The notes beneath the pieces are model-generated. The model did no database searches. It saw only the letters and a program-made list of their open reading frames with translations, and had not been told where the DNA came from. This document shows, piece by piece, positions 52,461 to 61,479 of a stretch of 64,000 nt of DNA. Position 1 is the stretch's first letter, and every line of letters starts with the position of its first letter. A program made the position numbers and the translations under genes. Source of the stretch: Acidobacteriota bacterium (GTDB lineage Bacteria; Acidobacteriota; Terriglobia; Terriglobales; Acidobacteriaceae); contig PJLO01000006.1 in assembly GCA_003010405.1 (NCBI GenBank), forward strand, positions 186,001 to 250,000, given 5' to 3'.

Positions 52461-52473
52461 GAGGTGAGATGAG

Positions 52474-53886
52474 ATGAAAAACACCAGAACAGTCCTGTGT
52501 CTCTCGCTGGGCGCGTCCCTTCTTATGACCGGCTGCACCATGGCCCCGAAGTACAAACAACCCGCCGCGCCAGTTCCTGCCGCTTGGCACACCGGACTTC
52601 CGGAGCCGGAACCAAAGGTAACGGCTGGGGCTCCGGCAGCCCAGGAACTGAAGTGGAAGGAGTTCTTCACCGACAAGAACCTGCAACAAGTCATTGATCT
52701 GGCACTGAAGAACAATCGCGATCTGCGGATTGCCGCGCTCAACGTCGAGAGGGTTCAGGCCCAGTACCGGATTCAACGCGCTCAACTCTATCCTCGTCTC
52801 GATGCTGTGGGAGGCGGACAAATCGTCCGTGTTCCGGAAAAGTCCTTTGGAAACAGCGGTTCGTTCACCTTCAGGGAATACCAGTTTGAAGGCTCCACTT
52901 CTTGGGAACTTGACCTGTTTGGACGTATCCGCAGCTTGAAAAAGCAGGCTCAGGAAAATTACTTTGCAACGGAGCAGGCCCGCTCTGCGACGCAAATCTC
53001 ACTTGTGGCAGCTGTTACTAATAGCTATTTGAATCTGGCCGCTGACCGGGAAAAGTTGCGTTTAGCACAAGCGACTCTCGATTCCCAGCAAGCTTCCTAC
53101 AATCTGGTGTTGCGCAAGCGGGACACAGGCATTGCTTCCGACCTGGATCTCAGCGAAGCGAGAAGTCAGGTCGAGGCGGCGCAAGTAGACATTACCCGAT
53201 ACAGCGGGCAGATAACTCTGGACGAAAATGCGCTCAATTTGCTGGTGGGTGCGCCCGTACCGGCGAATCTGCTGCCCGAGAAACTTGGCTCGGACAGCGC
53301 GATGAAGGAAATCTCCGCCGGCTTACGCTCCGATGTGCTGCTCCGTCGCCCCGACATTCTCCAGGCAGAGCACCAACTAAAAGCTGCATATGCCAACATC
53401 GGCGTGGCTCGCGCGGCATTTTTTCCGCAACTGAGCCTGACCGCCAATGGCGGTCTTATGAGCAGCAGCCTGTCCGATCTATTCAACAGCGCGTCCGGCG
53501 CGTGGAGTTTTGCTCCGCAGATCGTGACTCCTGTCTTTGACGCCGGTGTGCGCAAAGCCAATCTCAAAATTGCCAAGGTGGACCGAGATGCCGCCCTCGC
53601 GGAATATGAAAAGGCGATCCAAACGGGTTTTCGCGAAGTCAGCGATTCACTCAGCCAGCGTGGTCGGTTGACGACACAACAAAACGATCAGCAAGCCCTT
53701 GTAAATACCCTGGAGGAAACCTACAACCTGGCAGACGCCCGGTACAAGGCGGGGATTGATAGCTATCTGGGTGTCCTAGTCACTCAGCGGTCACTGTATG
53801 CTGCCCAACAGATTTTAGTTAACGTTCGTCTGGCCCGTTTGGGTAATCTCGTGACCCTGTATAAGGTTTTGGGCGGAGGGGCATAG
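52474..53886 (+). CDS. Outer-membrane efflux channel lipoprotein (NodT/OprM type)
   Basis: 470 aa. Lipobox LLMTGC with Cys21, then MAPKYKQP as in OprM-type proteins. It shows the two-repeat TolC fold: YPRLDAVGGGQIVR, WELDLFGRIRSLKKQAQENY, LRSDVLLRRPDILQAEHQLK, AAFFPQLSLTANGGL and ARYKAGIDSYLGVLVTQRSL. It forms the trimeric exit duct for the pump. AGGAGG sits 8 nt before the ATG and 13 bp separate it from the pump gene, so the three form one unit. Confidence 0.95.
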   Translation: MKNTRTVLCLSLGASLLMTGCTMAPKYKQPAAPVPAAWHTGLPEPEPKVTAGAPAAQELKWKEFFTDKNLQQVIDLALKNNRDLRIAALNVERVQAQYRIQRAQLYPRLDAVGGGQIVRVPEKSFGNSGSFTFREYQFEGSTSWELDLFGRIRSLKKQAQENYFATEQARSATQISLVAAVTNSYLNLAADREKLRLAQATLDSQQASYNLVLRKRDTGIASDLDLSEARSQVEAAQVDITRYSGQITLDENALNLLVGAPVPANLLPEKLGSDSAMKEISAGLRSDVLLRRPDILQAEHQLKAAYANIGVARAAFFPQLSLTANGGLMSSSLSDLFNSASGAWSFAPQIVTPVFDAGVRKANLKIAKVDRDAALAEYEKAIQTGFREVSDSLSQRGRLTTQQNDQQALVNTLEETYNLADARYKAGIDSYLGVLVTQRSLYAAQQILVNVRLARLGNLVTLYKVLGGGA

Positions 53887-54232
53887 GTTTCGCGGGGAAA
53901 CGCATAACTTCTAGTACATGGAAAATGGCCTCGGTATGGTCAATCGCACAGTAGCGTCCAAATTGCGGTTCTTTATTTGAATTAGGATTTCTAACCAGAG
54001 TGGGCAAGGGTGACGACAGGCGAATGCCCGTTATAGGGAACTGCCAACTGCCCGCCGCACTCGGGACTTGCTGACTTCCCGAAGGGCCAAGTGTCAAACT
54101 TCTCACGCCTCAAAAGGTTCTTTCCATAAATGCTTCCGGAGATTTATTGTTTCAGTTAGTACCACTAATTAGCCATTAACTAACAAGTTAGCCATTAACT
54201 AACGAACTTATGATTCTCAGGAGAGCTGTGTC
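53887..54232. other. Intergenic region with tandem repeats
   Basis: 346 bp between the efflux operon and the glutamate-synthase-like gene. Most shows no structure. The last 70 bp hold two tandem 16-bp repeats (54169-54203, listed separately) and a related GTTAGTACCACTAATTAG just upstream. No ORF with protein character is seen. AGGAG at 54219-54223 is the ribosome site of the next gene. Confidence 0.5.
54169..54203 (+). promoter_or_regulatory. Tandem 19-bp-period repeat, possible operator
   Basis: TTAGCCATTAACTAAC occurs twice (54169-54184 and 54188-54203), spaced at 19 bp. Each copy has inverted ends GTTAG/CTAAC or TTAG/CTAA. The position, 30 to 65 bp before the FMN glutamate-synthase-like gene, suggests a regulator binding site. 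No -35/-10 pair is certain. Confidence 0.55.
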
Positions 54233-55873
54233 ATGCATGATAGCCAAAAGTCCAATGACGTCCTAGGGACAATTAATCGCGGTAATGCAGCAGAATCCGG
54301 ATTGTGTACATTGTGTAGGGCCGACTGCAAAGGGAAATGCGAAACTTGGTCCGCCAGCATGAAAGGCAGAAAGTTGCTGTATCCGCGCGACTTTGGGTTT
54401 GTGACCGCCGGAGCGAGTAATACATCGCATGTAGGCGTGAGCTATGGATCGCTTCGGATTCAGGGCTACACACATGGTTCGGTCGGCGTGCCGGCGGGAT
54501 TGTCACACTCGACAAACGACTGTACGTTCAACAATGTAAGCATCGAAACCGAATTTGGTTCGAAGGTTAAGACAAAAGCGCGGGTACCTGTAATGACCGG
54601 CGCTCTTGGATCTACATTCATAGCGGCTAAGTACTGGGACAGTTTTGCGATCGGTGCCGCGCTTGTGGGTTTCCCAATTGTGATCGGCGAGAACGTCGTT
54701 GGGATCGACCAGAAAGCAGTCATCGAGAACGGAAAAATTAAGGTCGCGCCGGAACTCGACCGCCGAATTGACACGTTTTTCCGGTATTACGACGGTTATG
54801 GCGCCATCATCGTGCAGATGAACGTGGAAGATACACGCAATGGCGTTGCCGAATACGTAATGGATAAGTACGGCGACAAGGTCATTATCGAACTGAAGTG
54901 GGGACAGGGTGCAAAGGACATTGGTGGCGAAATCCAAGTCTCGTCGCTGGATTACGCACTCTTCCTGAAGAAGCGCGGATACCTTGTCGATCCAGATCCC
55001 ACACTGCCCGAGGTGCAGGAAGCTTTCAAGAGTGGTGCCGTGAAATCTTTTGCGCGGCATAGCCGTCTGGGATATACCGACATGAACTCCAGTGCTCAGG
55101 TGGAAGAGGCGTTCCGGGCAGAGGTGGAACGACTGCGGAGCATTGGCTATAAGCGGATCACACTCAAGACGGGTTCTTACGGAATGGAAGGACTGGCAAT
55201 GGCGATCAAGTACTCCTCCGAAGCGGGGCTTGATCTCCTGACCATTGATGGCTCCGGGGGAGGAACGGGCATGAGTCCCTGGAACATGATGGAGAACTGG
55301 GGAGTTCCTTCGCTCTTCCTGCACTCCAAGGCATGGGAGTATGCTTCGCTGCTAAAGAACAATGGAAAGCGAGTTATCGATCTCTCTTTCGCAGGAGGAT
55401 TGAGCCGTGAAGATCATATCTTCAAGGCACTGGCGCTCGGTGCTCCATTTGTGAAGCTGGTGTGCATGGGGCGGGCGATGATGATTCCCGCATTCCTGGG
55501 AGCAAACATCGAAGGAGTACTGCAACCGGAGAACAAACTTTCTATTCACGGAAACTGGGACAATCTGCCAGCTGGCGTTACGGCAAACGGACTGCATGCG
55601 GACGAGATTTTTGCCGGCTATTTTGATGTTCAGAAAAAGATCGGCGCAGAGGAAATGGCTAAGATTCCGTACGGCGCAATCGCTATCTGGACACTCTGCG
55701 ACAAATTGTCGGCAGGCCTGCAGCAGTTTATGTCGGGTGCACGGAAGTTCTCGTTGAGTGAAATCTCACGTGACGACATTTTTGCCGCTAATCGAGAGAC
55801 AACACGAGAGACTGGAATCGCGTTCATGACAGATGCTCTGGATGACCGCGCGAAAATGATTTTGACTTCGTAA
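54233..55873 (+). CDS. FMN-binding glutamate synthase family protein with N-terminal Cys cluster
   Basis: 546 aa. The large part matches the FMN/synthase domain of glutamate synthase (GltB central part): TLKTGSYGMEGLAMAIKYSS, LDLLTIDGSGGGTGMSPWNM, VIDLSFAGGLSREDHIFKAL and LGAPFVKLVCMGRAMMIPAF. It has no glutamine amidotransferase domain. At the N-terminus, Cys25-x2-Cys28-x3-Cys32-x3-Cys36 could hold an iron-sulfur cluster, an unusual addition. Stand-alone forms exist in archaea and some bacteria; the true substrate is not sure. ATG 54233 follows AGGAG. A hairpin at 55910 follows. Confidence 0.85.
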   Translation: MHDSQKSNDVLGTINRGNAAESGLCTLCRADCKGKCETWSASMKGRKLLYPRDFGFVTAGASNTSHVGVSYGSLRIQGYTHGSVGVPAGLSHSTNDCTFNNVSIETEFGSKVKTKARVPVMTGALGSTFIAAKYWDSFAIGAALVGFPIVIGENVVGIDQKAVIENGKIKVAPELDRRIDTFFRYYDGYGAIIVQMNVEDTRNGVAEYVMDKYGDKVIIELKWGQGAKDIGGEIQVSSLDYALFLKKRGYLVDPDPTLPEVQEAFKSGAVKSFARHSRLGYTDMNSSAQVEEAFRAEVERLRSIGYKRITLKTGSYGMEGLAMAIKYSSEAGLDLLTIDGSGGGTGMSPWNMMENWGVPSLFLHSKAWEYASLLKNNGKRVIDLSFAGGLSREDHIFKALALGAPFVKLVCMGRAMMIPAFLGANIEGVLQPENKLSIHGNWDNLPAGVTANGLHADEIFAGYFDVQKKIGAEEMAKIPYGAIAIWTLCDKLSAGLQQFMSGARKFSLSEISRDDIFAANRETTRETGIAFMTDALDDRAKMILTS

Positions 55874-55909
55874 AATCGGAGCTGAGTCGGTCCCTTCAGC
55901 CTGGGTTTC

Positions 55910-55942
55910 CGAGCCGCAAATCATCACAGGAGATTTGCGGCT
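55910..55942. terminator. Bidirectional hairpin between convergent genes
   Basis: GAGCCGCAAATC (55910-55921) pairs perfectly with GATTTGCGGCTC (55931-55942), 12 bp with a 9-nt loop, between the glutamate-synthase-like gene and rpsA. It has no T-run on either side. Confidence 0.6.
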
Positions 55943-55952
55943 CGGCAGGAAA

Positions 55953-57638
55953 TTACGCCAGTTCCAGGCCGATTGTCTTCGCGGTAGCATCGAGCTTCAC
56001 AATCCGGAAGCTGCGAATCTGCCCAGCGCGTGGGGATTCCGGCTTAGCCGTGCTCGGCGCAGGGCCGCCCTTCCACTTGGCGCTGAGCATCGCGCTCAGG
56101 GATGACATATCCACTTTGGCGCTGGTCTTGGGCTCATCTTTCGCAGCAGCCGCTAGCGAAATCCGGCAGGTGGCAAGAATGCCTTGTCCGAGTTCTACTC
56201 GCGCCTGTTCGCCTGACTCTTCGATCAATCGGCCGGTCACGACGTCGCCAATCTTGTGTTCGGCGATGTATTCATCCAGTCCGGTCGGGATCAGTTGTTT
56301 CATGCTCAGACGCAATTGCCGCTTTTCCAGATCGAGTGCGAGTACCTGGGCCTTTACGATCTGTCCGGGCTTCAGCACGTCCTGCGGATGTTCAATGCGT
56401 TTTTCGGCACTGATTTCACTAACGTGCACCATGCCTTCAATGCCTTCGGCAAGCTGCACGAATGCTCCAAACTTGGTGATGTTCGTGACCGGACCCTCGA
56501 CGATCGTGCCAGCCGGGAATTTCTGCGCCGCCTGCGCCCAGGGATCGCCCAATGCTTGCTTCAGCCCCAGCGAGATGCGCCGTTCACCCGGGTTCACGCC
56601 CAGAATCACCGCTTCCACGGTCTCGCCCGGCTTAATCGCGTCATCGGCCTTCTTCACCTTCTTGCTCCACGACATTTCGGAAAGATGAATCAACCCTTCG
56701 ATTCCGGGTTCCAGTTCCACGAAGGCTCCGAAATCGGCAATCCGAGTGACGGTTCCCTGTACCTTCTCACCGACTTTGTACTTATCGGGCACCGCATCCC
56801 ACGGATGTGGCTGAAGCTGCTTCAGTCCGACGGAGATACGATGTTTCTCGGGATCGATTTTAAGAACCTTTACTTCCACCTGTTGCCCCGGCGAAAGAAT
56901 GTCGGCGGGTTTGTTGACCTGACTCCAGGAAAGATCGCTCACGTGCAGCAGCGCGTCCACCCCGCCCAGATCGATGAATGCGCCGTAATCGGCCAGACTG
57001 CGAACAGTGCCGCTCAGGATCGCCCCTTCTTCAATCTCCGCATAGCGCCGGTCCTTGTTCGCGCGCTGTTCGTCTTCGATCACGATGCGGCGATCTACAA
57101 CCACGTCCTCTTCAGTTACGTCGAGCTTGATGACGCGGCAGCGTATCTGCTGGCCCACCAGATTCTCCATGGCGGCGGCGTCGCGCTCGCCACTGCGCGA
57201 AGAGGGCATAAAGGCGCGCACTCCAACATCCACGCTGAGTCCGCCCTTGATCACGGCGGTTACCGTGCCCAGGATCGGGGTCTTTTCCTTAAAGGCATTC
57301 TCGAGCGCCGACCAGTCTTTCGGTAGCTCTACCTTCAGACGCGAGAGCTGGTAATAACCCTGCGGATCGCGGCCCTTGATCGAGACCGAGATCTTGTCTC
57401 CGACTTTTACCGTTTCACCGGCGTTTTGGAATGGCGCGAGTGGCAGAATGCCTTCGGTCTTGTAGCCGATGTCGAGAAATACAGAATCGGCTGAGATGGC
57501 GACGACCGTGGCCTCGATTTGCCTCGATCCACTCTGGCCTTTGTGCGAATGCGTCTGCTCGTACTGAGCAAGGATATCCTCGAAAGACTCGTTGTTTTCG
57601 GGGGTGGGCTGGGACTCTGGTTTGTTCGGGTTGGACAT
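55953..57638 (-). CDS. rpsA: 30S ribosomal protein S1
   Basis: 561 aa with six S1-type OB domains, at about residues 38-103, 120-185, 205-275, 290-360, 375-445 and 460-510. Domains 3-5 are the best conserved (GTVRSLADYGAFIDLGGVDA, GTVTRIADFGAFVELEPGIE, GPVTNITKFGAFVQLAEGIE). Domains 1, 2 and 6 are more diverged, as usual. A C-terminal extension (~55 residues) ends in a short basic and hydrophobic tail. S1 unwinds and delivers mRNA to the ribosome. ATG 57638 lacks a Shine-Dalgarno, common for rpsA; an ATG 18 nt upstream is in frame. Confidence 0.95.
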   Translation of the reverse strand: MSNPNKPESQPTPENNESFEDILAQYEQTHSHKGQSGSRQIEATVVAISADSVFLDIGYKTEGILPLAPFQNAGETVKVGDKISVSIKGRDPQGYYQLSRLKVELPKDWSALENAFKEKTPILGTVTAVIKGGLSVDVGVRAFMPSSRSGERDAAAMENLVGQQIRCRVIKLDVTEEDVVVDRRIVIEDEQRANKDRRYAEIEEGAILSGTVRSLADYGAFIDLGGVDALLHVSDLSWSQVNKPADILSPGQQVEVKVLKIDPEKHRISVGLKQLQPHPWDAVPDKYKVGEKVQGTVTRIADFGAFVELEPGIEGLIHLSEMSWSKKVKKADDAIKPGETVEAVILGVNPGERRISLGLKQALGDPWAQAAQKFPAGTIVEGPVTNITKFGAFVQLAEGIEGMVHVSEISAEKRIEHPQDVLKPGQIVKAQVLALDLEKRQLRLSMKQLIPTGLDEYIAEHKIGDVVTGRLIEESGEQARVELGQGILATCRISLAAAAKDEPKTSAKVDMSSLSAMLSAKWKGGPAPSTAKPESPRAGQIRSFRIVKLDATAKTIGLELA

Positions 57639-57776
57639 TGGGGGTGAAAGCCTCATTTATGGCGTAATGCCGAATAGGATACCATTGCCAGCTTCTGCAG
57701 GAGGAGCTTTGGTCTCTAAGGCAAAATACCCGGTTCGCATTGGCTCCGGGCGGCCGTACGTCTTACAATTTCCCCT

Positions 57777-58718
57777 ATGCCACGAGTTGCCAAAAAGTCC
57801 GCAAAGCCGCCTGAGAGAGACATACTCAAACTGATTCCCGCCTCTGAACACAGGCCGCAGCCCTCCTCGCGCCGCATCGGCATTCACACCTCAACGGCGG
57901 GAGGCGTTGAAACCTCTGCCGAACGCGCCTGGCGTCTCGGATGCAACACGCTGCAGATATTCAGCTCCAGCCCCCGGATGTGGCGGCCCATGGACATCTC
58001 GCCCAAGCAGTGCGAAACCATGGCACGCCTCCGCGCCGAATACGATCTCAAGCCGCTGGTGATCCACGCCAACTACCTTATTAACGCGGCGGGCACCAAT
58101 CCTGAGATTTTGGAGAAATCCGTCTCTGCCCTGCGGGCCGAGATGCAGCGCGCAATCTCGATTTGCTCCGAATACGTCGTTCTTCACCCCGGCAGTTTCC
58201 GCGGTTGCTCGCGCGAGCAGGGCCTCAACAACGCCTGCGAAGCCATAGCCCGCGCCTCCGACGGACTTAACATGGCGGAAAACGGACTCACGTTGTTGAT
58301 TGAGAACACAGCCGGAGCAGAATTCTCGCTAGGTTCCAGTTTTGAGAATGTCGCCGATCTCATCGCCGCACTCGCCAGGAAAATCCCCGTTGCCTCCTGC
58401 ATCGACACCTGTCACACCCACGTCCGTGGCTATGACATTGTGAGCGAGGAAGGTTACGCCGAAACCATGCGCCAGCTCGATGCAACCGTGGGCCTTGCCA
58501 ACGTGCGCGTCTGGCACTGCAATGACGCGAGGGCCGCCTGCGGTTCCAAACTTGATCGTCACGAACATATCGGAAAGGGAAGCATCGGCCTTGAGCCTTT
58601 CCGACGCCTGCTCAACGATCCGCGCCACGCTCACGCGGCCTTCATTCTGGAAACACCGATTGACGAGCCTCTCGACGACCTGCACAACGTGGAGGTGCTG
58701 AAGGCGCTGGTCTCGTAA
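57777..58718 (+). CDS. nfo: Deoxyribonuclease IV (AP endonuclease)
   Basis: 313 aa. After a ~30-residue basic leader, the TIM barrel with three zinc ions is intact: GIHTSTAGGVE, LQIFSSSPRMW, LVIHANYLINAA, YVVLHPGSF, LLIENTAG, CIDTCHTHVRGYD, HCNDARAACGSKLDRHEHIG and FILETP. It cuts DNA 5' to abasic sites in base-excision repair. It is divergent from rpsA. The stop is followed at once by a hairpin (58719-58742). The last 197 bp are duplicated with a deletion at 61353-61479. Confidence 0.95.
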   Translation: MPRVAKKSAKPPERDILKLIPASEHRPQPSSRRIGIHTSTAGGVETSAERAWRLGCNTLQIFSSSPRMWRPMDISPKQCETMARLRAEYDLKPLVIHANYLINAAGTNPEILEKSVSALRAEMQRAISICSEYVVLHPGSFRGCSREQGLNNACEAIARASDGLNMAENGLTLLIENTAGAEFSLGSSFENVADLIAALARKIPVASCIDTCHTHVRGYDIVSEEGYAETMRQLDATVGLANVRVWHCNDARAACGSKLDRHEHIGKGSIGLEPFRRLLNDPRHAHAAFILETPIDEPLDDLHNVEVLKALVS

Positions 58719-58742
58719 GGCGCGAACTATGGAATTCGCGCC
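58719..58742. terminator. Hairpin after nfo, copy 1
   Basis: GGCGCGAA (58719-58726) pairs with TTCGCGCC (58735-58742). The same hairpin, with one more pair, is at 59645-59670. It starts right after the nfo stop and marks the 3' end of a decayed lipoprotein copy. Confidence 0.6.
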
Positions 58743-59590
58743 CTGCGTCCAGCGGAATGGTGCGGATCTGGGCCGTGCCTGAAGTGATCATTCGCATCTT
58801 GCCCGTGCTGGTAGCAACAGCGGGGCTGGGCCAACCGCAAATGTCCCGACGTATCGTGCGTCGATCGTCTCATCTCTCCAGCAGTCCGGCAGGATCGTTC
58901 CTGAGGTCTGCGGGGTGACCATTTGGGCCAGGATTGTATCTGGTGCGACTTGGTCTGTAATGGTACTATTGCCCCGTCGGATTAGATTCGAAGACAGTAA
59001 GTTCTCCGACGCTCCGATGGCGGTTTCTAGATACCGCGTGCATGTCGCCTACGAATGGCTTATTGCTAAGAAGTTAAAACTTAATAAAGGAGAATGTATA
59101 TGTTTTTTGGTCCTATACTGCTCTTCTTGATTGCAATATGTACATTTGCTATGACTAAGGTACATTTGCTGTAAGTTAAGCCAACGAGTACCTTCTGTTT
59201 ATTAACTCGCACTTATGATTTGCAGCTTACTCCATGTTGGTTAAGCTCAGCCGGGCGATTCAGACCTCGTCCTGCGGATAACTTATTTTCCATCGGCGTT
59301 TGCCGTGAAGGTGGTAGCGCGAACGCAGCGGTGAACGCCGAGGGTACACGGGGTCGCCTTTCGATGGATCGTTGGGCGTGACCTGCCCGCTACACACTTC
59401 CACTGAAACGGGTTGCGCTTCGCTTGAACTGTTCGCAATGACTGGACCAGCGACAAGCTCAAAAATCGATAACGGTGGTCAACCGGAGCCCCCATTTTAC
59501 TGCCCGCCAAGTGACCTGATCCGAAGCCGCAACTGTAACCCGTTCCAGCGAGAGACTCACCCGAATCGTGAATGCTTCACACATCCCTTG
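58743..59590 (-). pseudogene. Decayed copy A of the lipoprotein gene
   Basis: On the minus strand this segment matches the intact gene at 59654-61243 in several blocks. The 3' part (58749-58970) mirrors 59678-59970 with deletions. Around 58983-59025 the encoded ETAIGASENLLSSNL matches GTAVGASENSLFSNLQ. 59225-59410 matches the middle. The upstream flank with GTGACCTGATCC and AACGAGAAACTCAC-like words is kept at about 59508-59590. Stops and frameshifts abound. A short plus-strand ORF (59100-59174) is inserted relative to the intact copy. Confidence 0.7.
59100..59174 (+). CDS. Possible 24-aa membrane micropeptide, copy A
   Basis: ATG TTT TTT GGT at 59100 opens MFFGPILLFLIAICTFAMTK plus four residues, ending TAA at 59174. 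A strong AAAGGAG lies 7 nt upstream. The peptide is one hydrophobic helix with a short polar end. A related ORF is at 62128-62205; shared residues are MFFG, I6, L8, L10, I13-C14-T15, A17. The strong ribosome site and protein-level similarity suggest a real small protein, but there is no proof of expression. Confidence 0.45.
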   Translation: MFFGPILLFLIAICTFAMTKVHLL

Positions 59591-59644
59591 ACCGATTTTT
59601 GAAGGGCTGGTTTCGGCTATTATCAGCAGGACGGTCTCCAGCCA

Positions 59645-59670
59645 GGGCGCGAACTATGGAATTCGCGCCC
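59645..59670. terminator. Hairpin at lipoprotein 3' end, copy 2
   Basis: GGGCGCGAA (59645-59653) pairs with TTCGCGCCC (59662-59670). It spans the last codons and stop of the intact lipoprotein gene and repeats the hairpin after nfo. Confidence 0.6.
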
Positions 59671-61243
59671 TCATGTTCAGCGGAATGGTATGGACCTTGC
59701 CATTCGTGCCTGAAGGGATCATCCGTACCTTGCCCGTGCTGGCAGCAACAGCCGGAGCTGGGCCAACTGCAAAAGTCCCGGAAATGACCGAGGCGTCGGC
59801 ACTCGGGAACCCCTGCCGATATGGGCTGGTAGCGCTGAAGCCGGTGGCGGAAAATGCGCCGATCGTCACGTAGTAATTATTTCCGGTCCCCAGCAGTCCG
59901 GCAGGAATCGTTACTGAGGTCTGCGGGGTGACTATTTGGGCCAGGATTGTATCTGATGTGGTATTGCCGGATGTTCCCTGAATGTGGATCGTAATGCTAT
60001 ACGTGTCCGGGGCATGACCGATGGGCGGCAACCAGCTCAAGGTTATGGGGGTGTCGGGGTTCGCAATGGCCGGTGGGTTCTGCAGGCTGGCACCGTTGAT
60101 CGTCGGATTCTGAACCGGTGCCATCTGCGGTGTAAAGCTGCTCGGAAGCGTTGTGGTTCGATAGGAGTTGTGAACGAAACTGCCGGTTCCGGCGGGTGCA
60201 TATGCCCAAATCTCATATACGATCGGCCAACTTCGCGGAAATGGATTGTCGTAATCAATTGTGGCCGAGATGTTCTGGAAGATATTGACCGGCTCTGACC
60301 ATGGTGAGTGTACATCGAGCCTGATCAGGTCTATTCCATTCCCGCTGTCGAATTTTGTCAGAAAAGGTTGCACCGAGGCGCTGAATTGGAGATTCGAAAA
60401 CAGCGAGTTCTCCGAAGCTCCGACGGCCGTTCCCCAACTTGGTCCATCGATGTTGAAGTTAAGCGCAGCCGGGTTGGACCGGGACATCGCCCCGCGGACG
60501 ACAGTGTTCCCGTCGGCGTTTACCGTGAAGTTGGGCAGAGCGAGCGCAGTGGTGAGCGCCCAGCTGTAGTACCATTCGCTTGGCAGCCCGATGGAGGTTA
60601 CCGGAGCCATCTGGTACACGTACGTCGTGTCGCCTTTCGAGGGATCGGGAGGCGCGACCCGCCCCCCTACAGTTCCACTGACAGTGGTCGCATCGGCAAA
60701 GTTTGTATACAGCGGGAAGAGGCTATATAACAAATTTGGATTCGCCAGAACCGGAGGCGCTGGGGATACAACCGTCGGATTCGGAACGGGGTACAGACCA
60801 GTGAGGTCGACGTCGAAGATTGTGTTTACCATCTTACCGTCAAACGGACGGCCAGTGAGGTTCTGTCCGAGATCGAAGGTGCTGCTGTTGGTCCAGAAGA
60901 GGTACCGCACGTAGGGCGTGGTCTGCTGCAGCCAATAATAACCTGCTGGGACCTGCGGGATCATGCAGGTACCCGCGGCCAAGCTGTTGCAGGCAATCGT
61001 GGTGATCGATCCGTCAGCTTCGGGAATAAGCGCCGCGATCTGGTTATCTTTACCGCTCAGGTCCTGAGGAACGTTCACCTTACCCTGTGCGCCGTAGTAG
61101 CTATAGATCGCGCTGACCTGAACGTTCCGTGGGACGGATGAATTACCGGAGCCGGAGCCGCAGCCAGCGAGGAAAATCGCAGACGATACAGCAACCGTCG
61201 CTAGCCAAAAGTAAAGATGACGGTGTTTGATCGGAGCCTCCAA
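59654..61243 (-). CDS. Secreted lipoprotein with fibronectin type III-like domain
   Basis: 529 aa. Lipobox IFLAGC with Cys28, followed by GSGSGNSS, so it is an anchored lipoprotein. The N-terminal ~150 residues include a Cys pair. The middle is all-beta, rich in Asn, Ser, Thr and Pro. Near residues 395-480 a fibronectin III-like fold is likely (ANPDTPITLSWLPPIG, then YSITIHIQGTSGNTTSD and YYVTIGAFSATG). No catalytic motif. It is probably exposed on the outer membrane. This is the only intact one of three copies; the stop lies inside a hairpin. Its frame is open all along, supporting function. Confidence 0.75.
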   Translation of the reverse strand: MEAPIKHRHLYFWLATVAVSSAIFLAGCGSGSGNSSVPRNVQVSAIYSYYGAQGKVNVPQDLSGKDNQIAALIPEADGSITTIACNSLAAGTCMIPQVPAGYYWLQQTTPYVRYLFWTNSSTFDLGQNLTGRPFDGKMVNTIFDVDLTGLYPVPNPTVVSPAPPVLANPNLLYSLFPLYTNFADATTVSGTVGGRVAPPDPSKGDTTYVYQMAPVTSIGLPSEWYYSWALTTALALPNFTVNADGNTVVRGAMSRSNPAALNFNIDGPSWGTAVGASENSLFSNLQFSASVQPFLTKFDSGNGIDLIRLDVHSPWSEPVNIFQNISATIDYDNPFPRSWPIVYEIWAYAPAGTGSFVHNSYRTTTLPSSFTPQMAPVQNPTINGASLQNPPAIANPDTPITLSWLPPIGHAPDTYSITIHIQGTSGNTTSDTILAQIVTPQTSVTIPAGLLGTGNNYYVTIGAFSATGFSATSPYRQGFPSADASVISGTFAVGPAPAVAASTGKVRMIPSGTNGKVHTIPLNMRARIP

Positions 61244-61352
61244 AATACTGCTAGTACACTGCCGCCAGTGACCTGATCCGGCGCCGCCACTCTAAATTGT
61301 TGCAACGAGAAACTCACGTTAAAAATCGTTAACATTTCGCACCTCGCGCCTG
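61244..61352 (-). promoter_or_regulatory. Conserved 5' flank of the lipoprotein gene
   Basis: This ~110-bp flank is conserved in copies A (about 59485-59590) and C (about 62245-62345), with shared words such as CCAGTGACCTGATC and AACGAGAAACTCACG. That conservation across decayed copies marks it as part of the duplicated unit. It should hold the minus-strand promoter, but no clear -35/-10 pair stands out. Confidence 0.4.
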
Positions 61353-61479
61353 ATGACGCGAGGGCCGCCTGCTCAACGACCCGCGCCACGCTCACGCGGC
61401 CTTCATTCTGGAAACACCCATCGACGAGCCTCTCGACGATCTTCACAACGTGGAGGCGCTGAAGGCACTGGTTTCGTAA
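61353..61479 (+). pseudogene. nfo: Remnant of the nfo 3' end with internal deletion
   Basis: 127 bp match nfo 58522-58718 except for a missing 70 bp. The deletion joins two copies of CGCCTGC (58535-58541 and 58605-58611 in nfo), so it arose between short direct repeats. The 70-bp loss shifts the frame, and the start region is absent. It ends with the same stop codon as nfo. Confidence 0.85.

Noticed and set aside
56256..57326. 356-codon plus-strand ORF
   Set aside because: Antisense to rpsA, which shows six S1 domains; no protein character of its own.
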